This document shows, piece by piece, positions 25,982-35,230 of a DNA stretch of 64,000 nucleotides. The notes below the pieces were generated by a model, which did no database searches, was not told where the DNA came from, and was given only the letters and a program-made list of their open reading frames with translations. Both the position numbers and the translations under genes were made by a program. Origin of the DNA: Salipiger profundus (GTDB lineage Bacteria; Pseudomonadota; Alphaproteobacteria; Rhodobacterales; Rhodobacteraceae); NCBI RefSeq assembly GCF_001969385.1, contig NZ_CP014796.1, positions 3,675,501 to 3,739,500 of the forward strand. The letters are read 5' to 3'. Position 1 is the first letter of the stretch; every line of letters starts with the position of its first letter.

Positions 25982-27309
25982 CCGACGCGAGCATGGAAGG
26001 CGCGGCGGCCCCGCGCAAGGGATCGTCGATCCACGAGATCGACGCCCGCACCCGCAAGCGCAACGCCTCGGAGAAGCGGTTCAAGGCCTATGGCATCACC
26101 GCCATCCTGATCGGCCTGTTCTTCCTCGTGGTGCTGGCGGTCTCGATCGTGCGATCCGGCGCGCCGGCCTTCACCAAGACGGTGGTCGACGTTGAATTCA
26201 CCCTGTCGCAGGCCGAATACGAGGAAGCGGAGTCGACGCTCTTCAAGACCAAGGCCTATTCCGACCTCTTCGTGGCCCAGTTGCGCGACACGCTGCGCGA
26301 CGACGGCGTCGAGCTCGAGTTCGACGCCGCCGCCATCGAACGCCTGCTCGGCAAGGTCGGCGGCACGCTGCGCGAGTTCTACACCGCGAACGAGGGCCAG
26401 CTTGGAGAGCCGGTGTCGTTCCAGCTTCCGGCCTCGTCGCGCGTCGACGGCTACTTCAACGGCCGCGTCACCCGCGACGCGCTCCAGGACAGCCGCTTCC
26501 TGCAGCAGTCCGACCTCGACCTCGTCGACGCGCTGGCCGAAAGCGGCGTGATCCGGCAGGGCTTCAACTGGACCTTCATCACCGGCGCGGACTCGGGCGT
26601 GGACAACCCCGGCGGCGCGGGCATCGGCGCCTCGGTCGTGGGCTCGTTCTTCATGATGCTGGTGGTGCTGGTGCTGGCACTGCCCATCGGCGTCGCGGCC
26701 TCGATCTACCTCGAGGAATTCGCGCCACAGAACAAGTTCACCGACCTGATCGAGGTGAACATCTCGAACCTCGCCGCGGTGCCGTCGATCGTCTTCGGTA
26801 TCCTCGGCCTCGCGGTGTTCATCCAGTTCATGCACCTGCCGCAGTCGGCCCCGGTGGTGGGCGGCCTGGTGCTGACGCTGATGACCCTGCCGACGATCAT
26901 CATCTCGACGCGCGCCTCGCTGAAGTCGGTGCCGCCGTCGATCCGCGACGCGGCGCTCGGCGTCGGCGCGAGCAAGATGCAGGCGGTGTTCCACCACGTG
27001 CTGCCGCTCGCCATGCCCGGCATCCTGACCGGCACGATCATCGGCCTTGCGCAGGCGCTCGGCGAGACTGCGCCGCTGCTGCTGATCGGCATGGTCGGCT
27101 TCGTGGCCCGCGGCTACCCCGACGGCTTCGTCGGCGGCTTCACCGAGCCCAACTCGGCGATGCCGGCGCAGATCTACACCTGGGCGGCCCGCGCCGACGC
27201 CAGCTTCTATGAAAAGGCATGGGGAGGCATCATCATCCTGCTGATCTTCCTGCTCGCCATGAACGTCATCGCCATCATCCTGCGCCGCAAGTTCGAACGC
27301 AGGTGGTGA
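25978..27309 (+). CDS. pstA: Phosphate ABC transporter permease PstA
   Basis: A 443-residue permease with an extended amino-terminal region: one membrane helix (about 38-60), then a soluble insert of about 150 residues with DUF3333 character ([21 protein letters not shown]), then the standard PstA core. Core motifs are [29 protein letters not shown] and [29 protein letters not shown]. It forms the channel with PstC. The start overlaps the pstC stop by four bases (ATGA). Confidence 0.94.
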   Translation: MTDASMEGAAAPRKGSSIHEIDARTRKRNASEKRFKAYGITAILIGLFFLVVLAVSIVRSGAPAFTKTVVDVEFTLSQAEYEEAESTLFKTKAYSDLFVAQLRDTLRDDGVELEFDAAAIERLLGKVGGTLREFYTANEGQLGEPVSFQLPASSRVDGYFNGRVTRDALQDSRFLQQSDLDLVDALAESGVIRQGFNWTFITGADSGVDNPGGAGIGASVVGSFFMMLVVLVLALPIGVAASIYLEEFAPQNKFTDLIEVNISNLAAVPSIVFGILGLAVFIQFMHLPQSAPVVGGLVLTLMTLPTIIISTRASLKSVPPSIRDAALGVGASKMQAVFHHVLPLAMPGILTGTIIGLAQALGETAPLLLIGMVGFVARGYPDGFVGGFTEPNSAMPAQIYTWAARADASFYEKAWGGIIILLIFLLAMNVIAIILRRKFERRW

Positions 27310-27346
27310 CAGGATGGACGCCAGGATCGATAAGGGGGAAGAACCC

Positions 27347-28144
27347 ATGTACGACGCACCGTTGAGGAAATCCGCTGTGGACGCGCAAGAAACCAAGATC
27401 GCCGCCAGGGACGTTCAGGTCTATTACGGCGAGAACCACGCCATCAAGGACGTCTCGGTCGAGATTCTCGACAAGACCGTCACCGCCTTCATCGGGCCGT
27501 CGGGCTGCGGCAAGTCGACCTTCCTGCGCTGCCTGAACCGGATGAACGACACCATCGACATCTGCCGGGTCGAGGGCAAGATCGAGCTCGACGGCGAGGA
27601 CATCTACGACAAGCGCGTCGACCCGGTGCAGCTGCGCGCCAAGGTCGGCATGGTGTTCCAGAAGCCGAACCCGTTCCCGAAGTCGATCTACGACAACGTG
27701 GCCTATGGTCCCAAGATCCACGGGCTGGCCAAGAACAAGGCCGAGCTCGACGAGATCGTCGAGCGCGCGCTGCGTCGCGGCGCCATCTGGGACGAGGTCA
27801 AGGACCGGCTGCACGCGCCGGGCACCGGCCTTTCGGGCGGCCAGCAGCAGCGTCTCTGCATCGCCCGCGCGGTTGCGACCGAGCCCGAGGTGCTGCTGAT
27901 GGACGAGCCCTGCTCGGCGCTCGACCCCATCGCCACCGCTCAGGTCGAGGAGCTCATCGACGAGCTGCGCGAGCAGTACTCGGTGGTGATCGTCACGCAC
28001 TCGATGCAGCAGGCCGCCCGGGTCAGCCAGAAGACCGCCTTCTTCCACCTCGGCAACCTGGTGGAATACGGCGAGACCAGCCAGATTTTCACCAACCCCG
28101 TGGACACCCGCACGGAATCCTACATCACCGGACGGATCGGATAA
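27347..28144 (+). CDS. pstB: Phosphate ABC transporter ATP-binding protein PstB
   Basis: A 265-residue ATPase. Walker [10 protein letters not shown] is at 50-58, followed by the PstB-typical [10 protein letters not shown]; the signature [14 protein letters not shown] and Walker [14 protein letters not shown] follow. The ATG at 27347 was chosen because GGGGGAAG lies just upstream; an ATG at 27314, five bases after the pstA stop, would add eleven residues and cannot be excluded. It drives phosphate import through PstC/PstA and, in other bacteria, signals phosphate status through PhoU to PhoR. Confidence 0.95.
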   Translation: MYDAPLRKSAVDAQETKIAARDVQVYYGENHAIKDVSVEILDKTVTAFIGPSGCGKSTFLRCLNRMNDTIDICRVEGKIELDGEDIYDKRVDPVQLRAKVGMVFQKPNPFPKSIYDNVAYGPKIHGLAKNKAELDEIVERALRRGAIWDEVKDRLHAPGTGLSGGQQQRLCIARAVATEPEVLLMDEPCSALDPIATAQVEELIDELREQYSVVIVTHSMQQAARVSQKTAFFHLGNLVEYGETSQIFTNPVDTRTESYITGRIG

Positions 28145-28149
28145 GAGCC

Positions 28150-28884
28150 ATGAGCGATCTGAAACAACATATCTCGACCGCCTTCGATCGCGATCTCGAG
28201 GGCATCCAGGCGCAGATCCTGAAGATGGGCGGGCTTGTCGAAGCGGCGATCCACGACGCGGCCAAGGCACTTGAAAGCCGGGACGAAGAGCTTGCCGAGA
28301 AGGTGCGCAGCGGTGACAAGGTCATCGACGCGCTCGACGAAAGCCTCAACGAGGAAGCCGCCCGCGTCATCGCGCTGCGCGCGCCCACGGCGTCGGATCT
28401 GCGCGTGGTGCTGTCGGTCATGCGGATGTCGGCGAACCTCGAGCGGATCGGCGATCTCAGCAAGAACATGGCGAAGCGGACGACGGTTCTTGCGCAGATG
28501 ACGCAGATCAACGGCTCGACCGCCGCGCTGCGTCGCATGGCCCGCGATGTCGAGAGCATGCTCAAGGACGCGCTCGACGCCTACATCAAGCGCGACGAGG
28601 CGCTGGCGCTCGACGTGATCGAGCGCGACGCCGACGTCGACCAGATGTACAACACGCTGTTCCGCGAGTTCCTGACCTTCATGCTCGAGGACCCGCGCAA
28701 CATCACGTCCTGCATGCACCTGCATTTCATCGCCAAGAACATCGAGCGGATGGGTGACCATGTCACCGCCATCGCCGAGCAGGTCGTGTTCCTCGCCACC
28801 GGCGAAAAGCCGGAGGATGCGCGGATCAAGCAGGACCGCACGGCGTCCGATCCCGCGCTGAGCGCCAACATCGAGCTGGAGTAG
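28150..28884 (+). CDS. phoU: Phosphate signalling protein PhoU
   Basis: A 244-residue all-helical cytoplasmic protein made of two PhoU three-helix repeats (about 15-110 and 120-220). Typical sequences are FDRDLEGIQAQILKMGGLVE, ERIGDLSKNMAKR and, in the second repeat, NIERMGDHVTAIAE; the ERxGD elements bind metal. PhoU restrains PhoR when phosphate is plentiful by linking PstB to the kinase. It starts five bases after pstB and precedes phoB by four bases. Standard length and position. Confidence 0.95.
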   Translation: MSDLKQHISTAFDRDLEGIQAQILKMGGLVEAAIHDAAKALESRDEELAEKVRSGDKVIDALDESLNEEAARVIALRAPTASDLRVVLSVMRMSANLERIGDLSKNMAKRTTVLAQMTQINGSTAALRRMARDVESMLKDALDAYIKRDEALALDVIERDADVDQMYNTLFREFLTFMLEDPRNITSCMHLHFIAKNIERMGDHVTAIAEQVVFLATGEKPEDARIKQDRTASDPALSANIELE

Positions 28885-28888
28885 GACG

Positions 28889-29578
28889 ATGCCGGCCGAT
28901 CAGCCCACCGTCCTGGTGGTCGAGGACGAAGCGGCGCAGCGCGAGGTGCTGCGCTACAACCTGGAAGCCGAGGGTTTCAACGTCGCCGCGGCCGGGAACG
29001 GCGAAGAGGCGCTGCTGATGCTCGAGGAAGAGGCGCCCGACGTCATCGTACTCGACTGGATGCTGCCGAACCTCTCGGGGATCGAGGTCTGCCGCCAGAT
29101 CAAGACCCGCAACGAGACGCGCGGCACGCCGGTCATCATGCTGTCGGCCCGGTCCGAAGAGATCGATCGGGTTCGCGGACTAGAGACCGGTGCCGACGAC
29201 TACGTGGTGAAGCCCTATTCGCTCAAGGAACTGATGGCGCGGGTGCGGGCCCAGCTGCGCCGCGCCCGTCCGGCGGCGGCGGGCCTGCGGCTCGAATACG
29301 AGGACATCATCCTCGACGCCGAGACCCATCGCGTCACACGCGAGGGCCGCGAGCTGAAACTCGGGCCGACCGAGTTCCGACTGCTGTCGACGTTCATGGA
29401 GAAACCCGGCCGGGTCTGGTCGCGCGAGCAGTTGCTCGACCGGGTCTGGGGCCGCGACATCTACGTCGACACGCGCACGGTCGACGTGCACATCGGCCGG
29501 CTGCGCAAGGCGCTCGGCGTGCATGGCGGGAACGATCCGCTGCGCACCGTCCGCGGGGCCGGCTACGCGCTGGGGTGA
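28889..29578 (+). CDS. phoB: Phosphate regulon response regulator PhoB
   Basis: A 229-residue OmpR/PhoB-type response regulator. The receiver domain (1-120) has the acidic pocket VEDE, the phosphorylated Asp56 in VLDWMLP and Lys108 in VVKPY. The winged-helix domain (about 130-228) contains LGPTEFRLLSTFMEKPGRVWSREQLLDRVWG and RTVDVHIGRLRKAL. It would bind the Pho box at 23256-23284. Its kinase phoR is not adjacent but lies 6.5 kb upstream on the other side of the pst genes. A GC hairpin without a T tract (29588-29606) follows the stop. Confidence 0.95.
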   Translation: MPADQPTVLVVEDEAAQREVLRYNLEAEGFNVAAAGNGEEALLMLEEEAPDVIVLDWMLPNLSGIEVCRQIKTRNETRGTPVIMLSARSEEIDRVRGLETGADDYVVKPYSLKELMARVRAQLRRARPAAAGLRLEYEDIILDAETHRVTREGRELKLGPTEFRLLSTFMEKPGRVWSREQLLDRVWGRDIYVDTRTVDVHIGRLRKALGVHGGNDPLRTVRGAGYALG

Positions 29579-29587
29579 TATCCTGCA

Positions 29588-29606
29588 CCGGGGCCACTGG
29601 CCCCGG
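29588..29606. other. GC-rich hairpin after phoB
   Basis: A perfect 8-bp stem (CCGGGGCC / GGCCCCGG) with a 3-base loop lies ten bases after phoB, between convergent genes. There is no T tract, so it may stabilise the 3' end or assist Rho rather than act as an intrinsic terminator. Confidence 0.5.
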
Positions 29607-29660
29607 CGTCCACGCCGAGTGACGGTGCAACAGGTTTGACCCATCCTGGACGGGAAGGGG

Positions 29661-30305
29661 TCATTTCTTCTTGTTCTTCTTGTTCTTCTTGGGTTTGTCC
29701 GCCTTTTTCTTGTCCGCTTTCTTCAGGGCTTTCTTGTCGGCCTCAGCGGCCTTCTTGGCCTTTTTCTTCGCTTTCTTCTTCGACACAGCCTCGTCGGCAG
29801 CCTTCTTCCCGGCGGACTTCTTCTTTTCCGCCGTTTTCCCGTTCTTGTTCTTCTTCTTACCCTTTTCCGCGGGCTTGGTCGGCGCCTTGCGCTTGCCGGA
29901 ACCGGCAGGCTCGATGTCCTCCTCGGGCGGCTCGGGCAGTGGATCATTGACGGCAAGCGGGCTGTCGGGATCGGGCTCCGGGGCGAGACGCGGCGCTTCC
30001 TCGGGCTCGGGCGCGGCGTCGAGCTTGTCATCGCCGGGCGTGCCGGGGGCCGGCATCGCCTCGGTGTCGGCGGTGCGCGGCACATCGGAGGCGACGGCGG
30101 CCGGAACATCGGCATCGGGGGCAGGGGCCGTCAGCCGGGAGGCGCTGTCGATCCAGTCCTGCGCGCGCGCGGTGGTGACCCGGGGCAGTTCAGCAATCTT
30201 CGCGGCATCTGCCCTGGCCATGTCCTCGAGCGTGCTCACGCCCATCTCGTCGAGCTTCAATGCCATCGCTGGGCCGACGCCCATGAGCTTGGTCAGGTCT
30301 GTCAC
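29661..30305 (-). CDS. Helix-hairpin-helix protein with lysine-rich tail
   Basis: A 214-residue basic protein with three parts. Residues about 2-55 form a helix-hairpin-helix pair (DLTKLMGVGPAMALKLDEMGV and a second hairpin at AAKIAELPRV). Residues about 60-130 are an acidic, proline/alanine-rich linker. Residues about 130-214 are almost entirely Lys and Ala with KKK runs, like histone H1 or AlgP-type tails. This suggests a nucleic-acid-binding or nucleoid-associated protein. The GTG at 30305 with GGAG six bases upstream was chosen over an upstream frame to 30389. It converges on phoB and is divergent from rpsB. The length of the Lys tail may vary between strains. Confidence 0.7.
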   Translation of the reverse strand: MTDLTKLMGVGPAMALKLDEMGVSTLEDMARADAAKIAELPRVTTARAQDWIDSASRLTAPAPDADVPAAVASDVPRTADTEAMPAPGTPGDDKLDAAPEPEEAPRLAPEPDPDSPLAVNDPLPEPPEEDIEPAGSGKRKAPTKPAEKGKKKNKNGKTAEKKKSAGKKAADEAVSKKKAKKKAKKAAEADKKALKKADKKKADKPKKNKKNKKK

Positions 30306-30555
30306 CGGTGTCTCCGTCTTTTCCTTGGTGTCACAATCACAGTGTATCGCGGCAGGATGCGGGGAGGCCGCGCGTTTTGTCCAGTCCAACCCGCCGGGCA
30401 GGGTTGCGTTCCTCCGAATTTGACCTTATAGGCCCGGCTCACGAACCCCGCAGGCGGGGTCGGGCTGTTGCGGGAGACATCCGCGATACGTCCACCGGTT
30501 GCCCCATTTGGGTCAAGCCCCCGCCGAGGATATGAAACCGGAAAGGATATAGGAC

Positions 30556-31323
30556 ATGGCTCTTCCCGAGTTCTCCATGCGCCAGCTGCTTGAAGCAGGC
30601 GTGCACTTCGGCCACCAGACGCAGCGCTGGAACCCCCGCATGGGCGAGTTCATCTACGGTGCGCGTAACGGCATCCACATCTTCGACCTGACGCAGACCG
30701 TGCCGATGCTCGACGCGGCACTGAACGTGATCCGCGAGACCGTCGCCAAGGGCGGTAGCGTGCTCTTCGTCGGCACCAAGCGCCAAGCGTCGCAGCCGAT
30801 CGCGGAAGCCGCAGAGAAATGCGCGCAGTTCTACATGAACCACCGCTGGCTGGGCGGCACGCTCACCAACTGGCAGACCGTTTCGCAGTCGATCAACCGC
30901 CTGAAGTCGATCGACGAGCAGATGGAAGCCGGCGCCGAGGGCCTGACCAAGAAAGAGCGTCTCGGCATGGAGCGCGAGCAGACCAAACTGCAGGCGTCGC
31001 TGGGCGGTATCCGCGAGATGGGCGGCCTGCCGGATCTTCTCTTCATCATCGACGTGAAGAAAGAGCAGCTCGCCATCGCCGAAGCCAAGAAGCTGGGTAT
31101 CCCGGTCGTGGCCGTTGTCGACACCAACTGCTCGCCCGACGGCGTCGACTACATCATCCCCGGCAACGATGACGCGGCCCGCGCCATCGCGCTCTACTGC
31201 GACCTCGTGAGCCGTGCCGCTCTCGACGGCATGACCGGCCAGATGGAAGCCGCAGGCGTCGACCTCGGTGCGCTCGAGGATGCGCCCGCCGAGGAACTGC
31301 TCGCCGGCGCGCAGAACAGCTGA
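30556..31323 (+). CDS. rpsB: 30S ribosomal protein S2
   Basis: A 255-residue ribosomal protein of the small subunit. Typical S2 stretches are [20 protein letters not shown], the middle [12 protein letters not shown] and [53 protein letters not shown] precedes the ATG and holds the ribosome binding site. It is followed by tsf after about 96 bases, the near-universal rpsB-tsf order, so the two are probably one transcript. The upstream 250 bases to the convergent-side neighbour contain its promoter and a GC hairpin near 30448; no leader gene was recognised. Confidence 0.97.
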   Translation: MALPEFSMRQLLEAGVHFGHQTQRWNPRMGEFIYGARNGIHIFDLTQTVPMLDAALNVIRETVAKGGSVLFVGTKRQASQPIAEAAEKCAQFYMNHRWLGGTLTNWQTVSQSINRLKSIDEQMEAGAEGLTKKERLGMEREQTKLQASLGGIREMGGLPDLLFIIDVKKEQLAIAEAKKLGIPVVAVVDTNCSPDGVDYIIPGNDDAARAIALYCDLVSRAALDGMTGQMEAAGVDLGALEDAPAEELLAGAQNS

Positions 31324-31419
31324 ACCGGCCACTGTCGCGAAAGCGTCACGCAGACATGACATGAGCGGCAAGGCCCACCGGGCCGGCCGCCTTAGATTAT
31401 TCGAGAGGGAGCCGATAAA

Positions 31420-32295
31420 ATGGCGATCACTGCTGCACAGGTGAAAGAACTGCGCGAGATGACCGGCGCAGGCATGATGGATGCCAAGAAGGCGCTGACC
31501 GAGACCGATGGCGACATGGATGCCGCCGTCGACTGGCTGCGCACCAAGGGTCTCGCCAAGGCCGCCAAGAAATCGGGCCGCACCGCCGCCGAGGGCCTCG
31601 TGGCCGTCGAGGTGAACGGTGGCACCGGCGTCGCCGTCGAGATCAACGCCGAGACCGACTTCGTCGCCAAGAACGCCGAGTTCCAGGAAATGGTCGGTGG
31701 CATCGCCAAGGCCGCGACCGGCGTCGACACCGTCGAGGCACTGGCCGACGCGGAGCTGAACGGCAAGAAGGTCTCCGAGGTCATCACCGACAAGATCGCC
31801 AAGATCGGCGAGAACATGACCCTGCGCCGGATGGCCAAGGTCGAGGGTGAGACCGTTGCGACCTACGTGCACAACGTGGCTGCGCCCGGCATGGGCCAGA
31901 TCGGTGTGCTCGTCGCCCTGAACGGCGGCACCGAGGAGTTCGGCAAGCAGGTCGCGATGCACATCGCCGCCGCGAACCCCGCCTCGCTGTCGACCGACGA
32001 TCTCGACCCGGCCGTGGTCGAGAAGGAGCGTCAGGTTCAGATCGACATCGCACGCGAGTCCGGCAAGCCGGAGCAGGTCATCGAGAAGATGATCGAAGGC
32101 CGCATGCGCAAGTTCCTCGCCGAGGTGACGCTGCTGGGCCAGCAGTTCGTCATCAACCCCGACCTGACCGTCGAGAAGGCGGCCGAGGAAGCCGGCGCGA
32201 CCATCGTGGGCTACGTCCGCATGCAGGTCGGCGAAGGCATCGAGAAGAAGGAAGAGGATTTCGCAGCCGAGGTGGCCAAGGCCGCTCAGGGCTGA
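31420..32295 (+). CDS. tsf: Translation elongation factor Ts
   Basis: A 291-residue nucleotide exchange factor for EF-Tu. The amino-terminal UBA-like domain carries [21 protein letters not shown]. The core has the TDFV element in [11 protein letters not shown], which contacts EF-Tu, and the dimerisation region follows with [19 protein letters not shown]. Length is normal. It shares a transcript with rpsB and is followed 50 bases later by a clear terminator. Confidence 0.97.
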   Translation: MAITAAQVKELREMTGAGMMDAKKALTETDGDMDAAVDWLRTKGLAKAAKKSGRTAAEGLVAVEVNGGTGVAVEINAETDFVAKNAEFQEMVGGIAKAATGVDTVEALADAELNGKKVSEVITDKIAKIGENMTLRRMAKVEGETVATYVHNVAAPGMGQIGVLVALNGGTEEFGKQVAMHIAAANPASLSTDDLDPAVVEKERQVQIDIARESGKPEQVIEKMIEGRMRKFLAEVTLLGQQFVINPDLTVEKAAEEAGATIVGYVRMQVGEGIEKKEEDFAAEVAKAAQG

Positions 32296-32346
32296 TCTGC
32301 GGATCATCTTCGGGGGCGCGCACAGTACCCCCTTTATCCAGAAGTG

Positions 32347-32386
32347 ACGGAGCCGCCCCGAAAGGGACGGCTCCGTTTCCTTTCCC
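32347..32386 (+). terminator. Terminator of the rpsB-tsf operon
   Basis: A 9-bp stem (ACGGAGCCG and CGGCTCCGT, arms 32347-32355 and 32368-32376) with a 12-base loop is followed by a T-rich tail TTTCCTTT. Confidence 0.85.
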
Positions 32387-32780
32387 GGACCCAGCCTGGA
32401 TTGGGGATGAGACTGGGGCGGGTTAGGGTGCCAGGCCGGCTGCGCGACTATAGCGCCACCGACCCGGCTCCGGAGTCTACCGGGAAGAACCCAGGGCCTT
32501 CGAAATCGCGAAGGATGAGCCCCTCATTGTCCCATGGCCAATGCCACCACTCACGGAACATTGTCAGAATGGCAATTTCCGAAGCGCCGATAAAGTCGGG
32601 TATTCCGCGCTGACAGTTTTTTCACGAAAAATTCCCGGGGGCAGGGTGCCTCTATTTCGATCCTTGAAATCGGTTCGAAAGGAATTCGAAATGAGCGCTG
32701 CCGAGACGGGGTTCAAGCAACTGGAAGGTAGCCTAAAAAACGACTCGACCCACCAGTTCACTTTGGTGCGAGAGGCGTCT
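32387..32780. other. Intergenic region between tsf and the luxR-type gene
   Basis: About 390 bases without a convincing complete gene. The right part (32600-32760) is relatively AT-rich with TTTTTTCACGAAAAATT and CTAAAAAACG. An ATG at 32691 is preceded by AAAGGA at 7-base spacing and opens MSAAETGFKQLEGSLKN, but the frame continues antisense through the luxR-type gene, so it is at most a remnant or chance. The luxR-type transcript ends here. Confidence 0.45.
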
Positions 32781-33548
32781 TTAGATGTCGATGATGAACA
32801 TCTGGTTCTGGAACGCCGCCTTGGCCACGGCCTGGGCGGTGGTCTCGACGTTGAGTGCCTCGCGTGCAAGCCGCAGGTGCTTTTCGACCGTGGCTTGTGT
32901 CAGCCCCATGATCGCCGCGATGTCCTGCATGGTCTTGCCGTCGCCGACCCACTCCAGTGCCTCGCGCTGACGCTTGGTCAGCGACTGGTTCGGCGGGATG
33001 TAGGGCAGGGTGAGGATCTTCAGGTGCAGGACGTTGTTCATCAGGATGATGTCATCGCCGTGCGTCTGCCACATGGCATCGACCTGGTGCTGATGAATGC
33101 CGGGCTTCGCCGTGAGCGCGATGGCGCCCTTGGCGCGGCTCGAGACCGACTTGAAGCTGATCGAATAGCCGGCCACCACGTTCATGCCAAGGTTGAACTC
33201 GATCACCCGGCGCTCGGCGTCGCTGACGTTGCCCTGGGCCAGCATGTCGCCGATTGCCCGCCACGAACAGGCGCCCTCGTGTTCGAGCGCCCAGCGGACC
33301 ATCGGGGCATGATGATAGAGCCCGTCGCCGACGAAGCGGTCGGTGTAATCGGCCTGATGGTTGGTCAGCAGCACGAAATCGTTGGGATCGCCGAGCGAGG
33401 TCGTCGTGCGGTAGCGGGTGAAGCCATACATGAGCCGGTCGAACCCGTAGCCCGCCATCCGCTCGAGATGCATCGCCCAGAGCTCTTCGACGCTGTCAGC
33501 GTTCGTCATTGCCGTGAGATGTGCGCGGATGTCCGGTTCGAGGCTCAT
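32781..33548 (-). CDS. Orphan LuxR-family regulator with autoinducer-binding domain
   Basis: A 255-residue regulator. An autoinducer-binding fold occupies about 18-165; it has the aromatic/Asp pocket features seen in the family (Trp24, the segment ACSWRAIG and an Asp-containing YTDRFVGDGLYHHAPMVRWA). A LuxR helix-turn-helix fills about 185-245 (LTKRQREALEWVGDGKTMQDIAAIMGLTQATVEKHLRLAREALNV). No luxI synthase is nearby, so it is a solo receptor that may sense a signal made elsewhere on the genome or by neighbours. It ends the aroQ-luxR pair (3 bases apart), so the two are probably co-transcribed. Confidence 0.85.
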   Translation of the reverse strand: MSLEPDIRAHLTAMTNADSVEELWAMHLERMAGYGFDRLMYGFTRYRTTTSLGDPNDFVLLTNHQADYTDRFVGDGLYHHAPMVRWALEHEGACSWRAIGDMLAQGNVSDAERRVIEFNLGMNVVAGYSISFKSVSSRAKGAIALTAKPGIHQHQVDAMWQTHGDDIILMNNVLHLKILTLPYIPPNQSLTKRQREALEWVGDGKTMQDIAAIMGLTQATVEKHLRLAREALNVETTAQAVAKAAFQNQMFIIDI

Positions 33549-33551
33549 GGA

Positions 33552-33989
33552 TCAGCTCTCCAGATGGCTCTTCATGGCGTCCATCGCCAGGGTGTAGCCA
33601 CGCGCACCGAAGCCGCAGATCACGCCGACGGCGACCTTGGCGATGTAGCTCGTGTGCCGGAAGGACTCGCGCGCATGAACGTTCGACAGGTGCAATTCGA
33701 TTGCGGGTATCTCGGCCGAGCTGATGGCGTCCATCAGGGCCACCGAGGTGTGGGTGTAGGCGCCCGCGTTGAGGATCAGCCCGTCGCGTTCTCCGCGCGC
33801 CTCGTGGATGGCGTCGATGAGCGCGCCTTCGTGGTTGCTCTGCATGAAGGAAACGTCGACGCCGATCCGCTCGCCGTGGGCACGGCACATGGCCTCGATA
33901 TCGGACAATGTCGTGCGCCCGTAAACCTCTGGCTGGCGCGTCCCGAGCAGGTTCAGATTCGGCCCGTTCAGGATGAGAATACCGTGCAT
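33552..33989 (-). CDS. aroQ: Type II 3-dehydroquinate dehydratase
   Basis: A 145-residue dodecameric-type enzyme that dehydrates 3-dehydroquinate in the shikimate pathway. It has [18 protein letters not shown] with the catalytic Tyr23, the flexible loop arginine just before it, NAGAYTHTS and the catalytic His100 in [11 protein letters not shown]. The start at 33989 has GGAG seven bases upstream; an upstream frame to 34031 was rejected. Downstream, three bases after its stop, comes the LuxR-type regulator, an unusual partner for aroQ. Confidence 0.95.
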   Translation of the reverse strand: MHGILILNGPNLNLLGTRQPEVYGRTTLSDIEAMCRAHGERIGVDVSFMQSNHEGALIDAIHEARGERDGLILNAGAYTHTSVALMDAISSAEIPAIELHLSNVHARESFRHTSYIAKVAVGVICGFGARGYTLAMDAMKSHLES

Positions 33990-34061
33990 CTGTCGTCTCC
34001 AATAATCGGCGCAATACTTACCCTGCGGCACTCTGGCTTGTCCAGAACCGAGCCTTTGCGC

Positions 34062-34643
34062 TCAGCGTTTCCGGTCGCGCTGGTTTCTCCGCAGCAACAT
34101 CCACGCGAACCATGCGATCGTCAGACAGGCAAGCAGTGCCGTGAGGTTACCGGCCATGTCCGAAATCTGCGGCACGAATGGCGCGAATCCGGCGCCAAGG
34201 GTCATGTATCCGGTGACCCAGACGATTTCGCCGGCAAGATCCCAGGCGAAGAAGCGACGCCAGCGCATTCCGGCGGCACCGGCTACGAGGTTCATCGGCG
34301 GACCGAGCGGTGCCAGCAGCCATCGGGTCAGAAAGACCGCCATGCCGCCGCGCTTGTAAAGCAGCGCCTTGGCATGGTTCAGGCCGGCGTTGTGCTGGCT
34401 GATGAAGCGACCGCGAGAGAACCGTCCCAGAGCGTATCCGAGGTTGTCGGCGAAGGTCGCGGTCAGCAGCGCGGTAAGCGCAGCGCCAATCAGCGGCAGA
34501 TCGCCGGCGGCCACGAGCGTGCCCGAAACCAGCAGCATCAGCGAGGCCGGCATCATCGGCACGCCAAGCGCACCCAGTGCGATGACCAGCGACATCACCG
34601 GCAGACCGAGCGACGGAAGAGCGGCAAGCAGCGTCTCGCTCAT
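34062..34643 (-). CDS. DedA-family membrane protein
   Basis: A 193-residue inner-membrane protein of the DedA/SNARE-associated (VTT) superfamily. It has about five hydrophobic segments; the family elements are a G-x-x-x-G-rich stretch (ALGALGVPMMPASLMLLVSG), FADNLGYALGRFSRGRF, and FLTRWLLAPLGPPMNLVAGAAGM with the arginine and proline conserved in DedA. The family is linked to lipid flipping and membrane homeostasis. Its ATG overlaps the stop of the preceding small membrane protein (TGATG), so the two are coupled. The preferred start is supported by that overlap rather than by a strong ribosome binding site. Confidence 0.85.
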   Translation of the reverse strand: MSETLLAALPSLGLPVMSLVIALGALGVPMMPASLMLLVSGTLVAAGDLPLIGAALTALLTATFADNLGYALGRFSRGRFISQHNAGLNHAKALLYKRGGMAVFLTRWLLAPLGPPMNLVAGAAGMRWRRFFAWDLAGEIVWVTGYMTLGAGFAPFVPQISDMAGNLTALLACLTIAWFAWMLLRRNQRDRKR

Positions 34644-34981
34644 CAGCGAGGATCCGACGGCGGCGGATCGAGCGCCGCCAGCTGTGCGGTGATCTCGGCC
34701 AGCAGGCTGTCGAGATCCTGGCCACGGGCCGCGGCGATCTGCTTCAGGCTCTGGTGGCCGGCGTGCTCGATGCCGAGCATCGGCCCGAGACTGCGCGGCG
34801 GCAGGCGGTGCGAACGCTCGATGTAGCCGAGCGTCATCCATGCCTCGGGTGCCTGGTCGCGATGGGCAGGATCCGCCCAGTAGACTGCGCGCCGGACGGA
34901 GTTGAGCGTGAAGAAGCCAGCGCCCATGAGCGCGATCAGCAGTATGACGACAAGGACCTTGCGAGGGAGGCGATGCTTCAT
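34643..34981 (-). CDS. Small membrane-anchored protein of unknown function
   Basis: A 112-residue protein with one amino-terminal membrane helix (about 8-25, VLVVILLIALMGAGFF) preceded by positive charges, so the roughly 85-residue acidic remainder should face the periplasm. That part contains repeated His/Arg/Leu-rich short helices (IERSHRLPPRSLGPMLGIEHAG) and a helical end (LDSLLAEITAQLAAL). I recognise no named family. It is translationally coupled to the DedA-like gene through a one-base stop/start overlap, suggesting that the two proteins work together at the membrane. Confidence 0.72.
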   Translation of the reverse strand: MKHRLPRKVLVVILLIALMGAGFFTLNSVRRAVYWADPAHRDQAPEAWMTLGYIERSHRLPPRSLGPMLGIEHAGHQSLKQIAAARGQDLDSLLAEITAQLAALDPPPSDPR

Positions 34982-35230
34982 CGTGGAAGGTTGGCGCGAA
35001 TTCAGCCAAAGGTCAAAATCTCGGGCCCATCCCGGAGTGATTGCTTGATTTACATAATACTGATTATACGATACCTGGTTTGAGGCTTACGGGGGCCCCG
35101 GAAGCTCGGACGTGGGCCCGCGAGCGCCTCGCTCGGTCGAACGCCCACCTGCCGCAGTCCTTGCCAAGAGCGGCAACGTGCTATGTCGCCTGTCGACCTT
35201 CCAGGAATACTCCGAAGAAAAGGATAACAG

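Noticed and set aside
32541..34826. Plus-strand frame of about 760 codons opposite luxR-type, aroQ and dedA-like genes
   Set aside because: No recognisable domain and full overlap with three convincing genes; only its first codons (32691) were kept as a weak observation.
35041..35070. AT-rich TTGCTT ... TATACG pair upstream of the SDR at 35231
   Set aside because: It resembles a promoter with 18-base spacing, but both hexamers are weak and the 160-base distance to the gene adds doubt; not listed as a feature.
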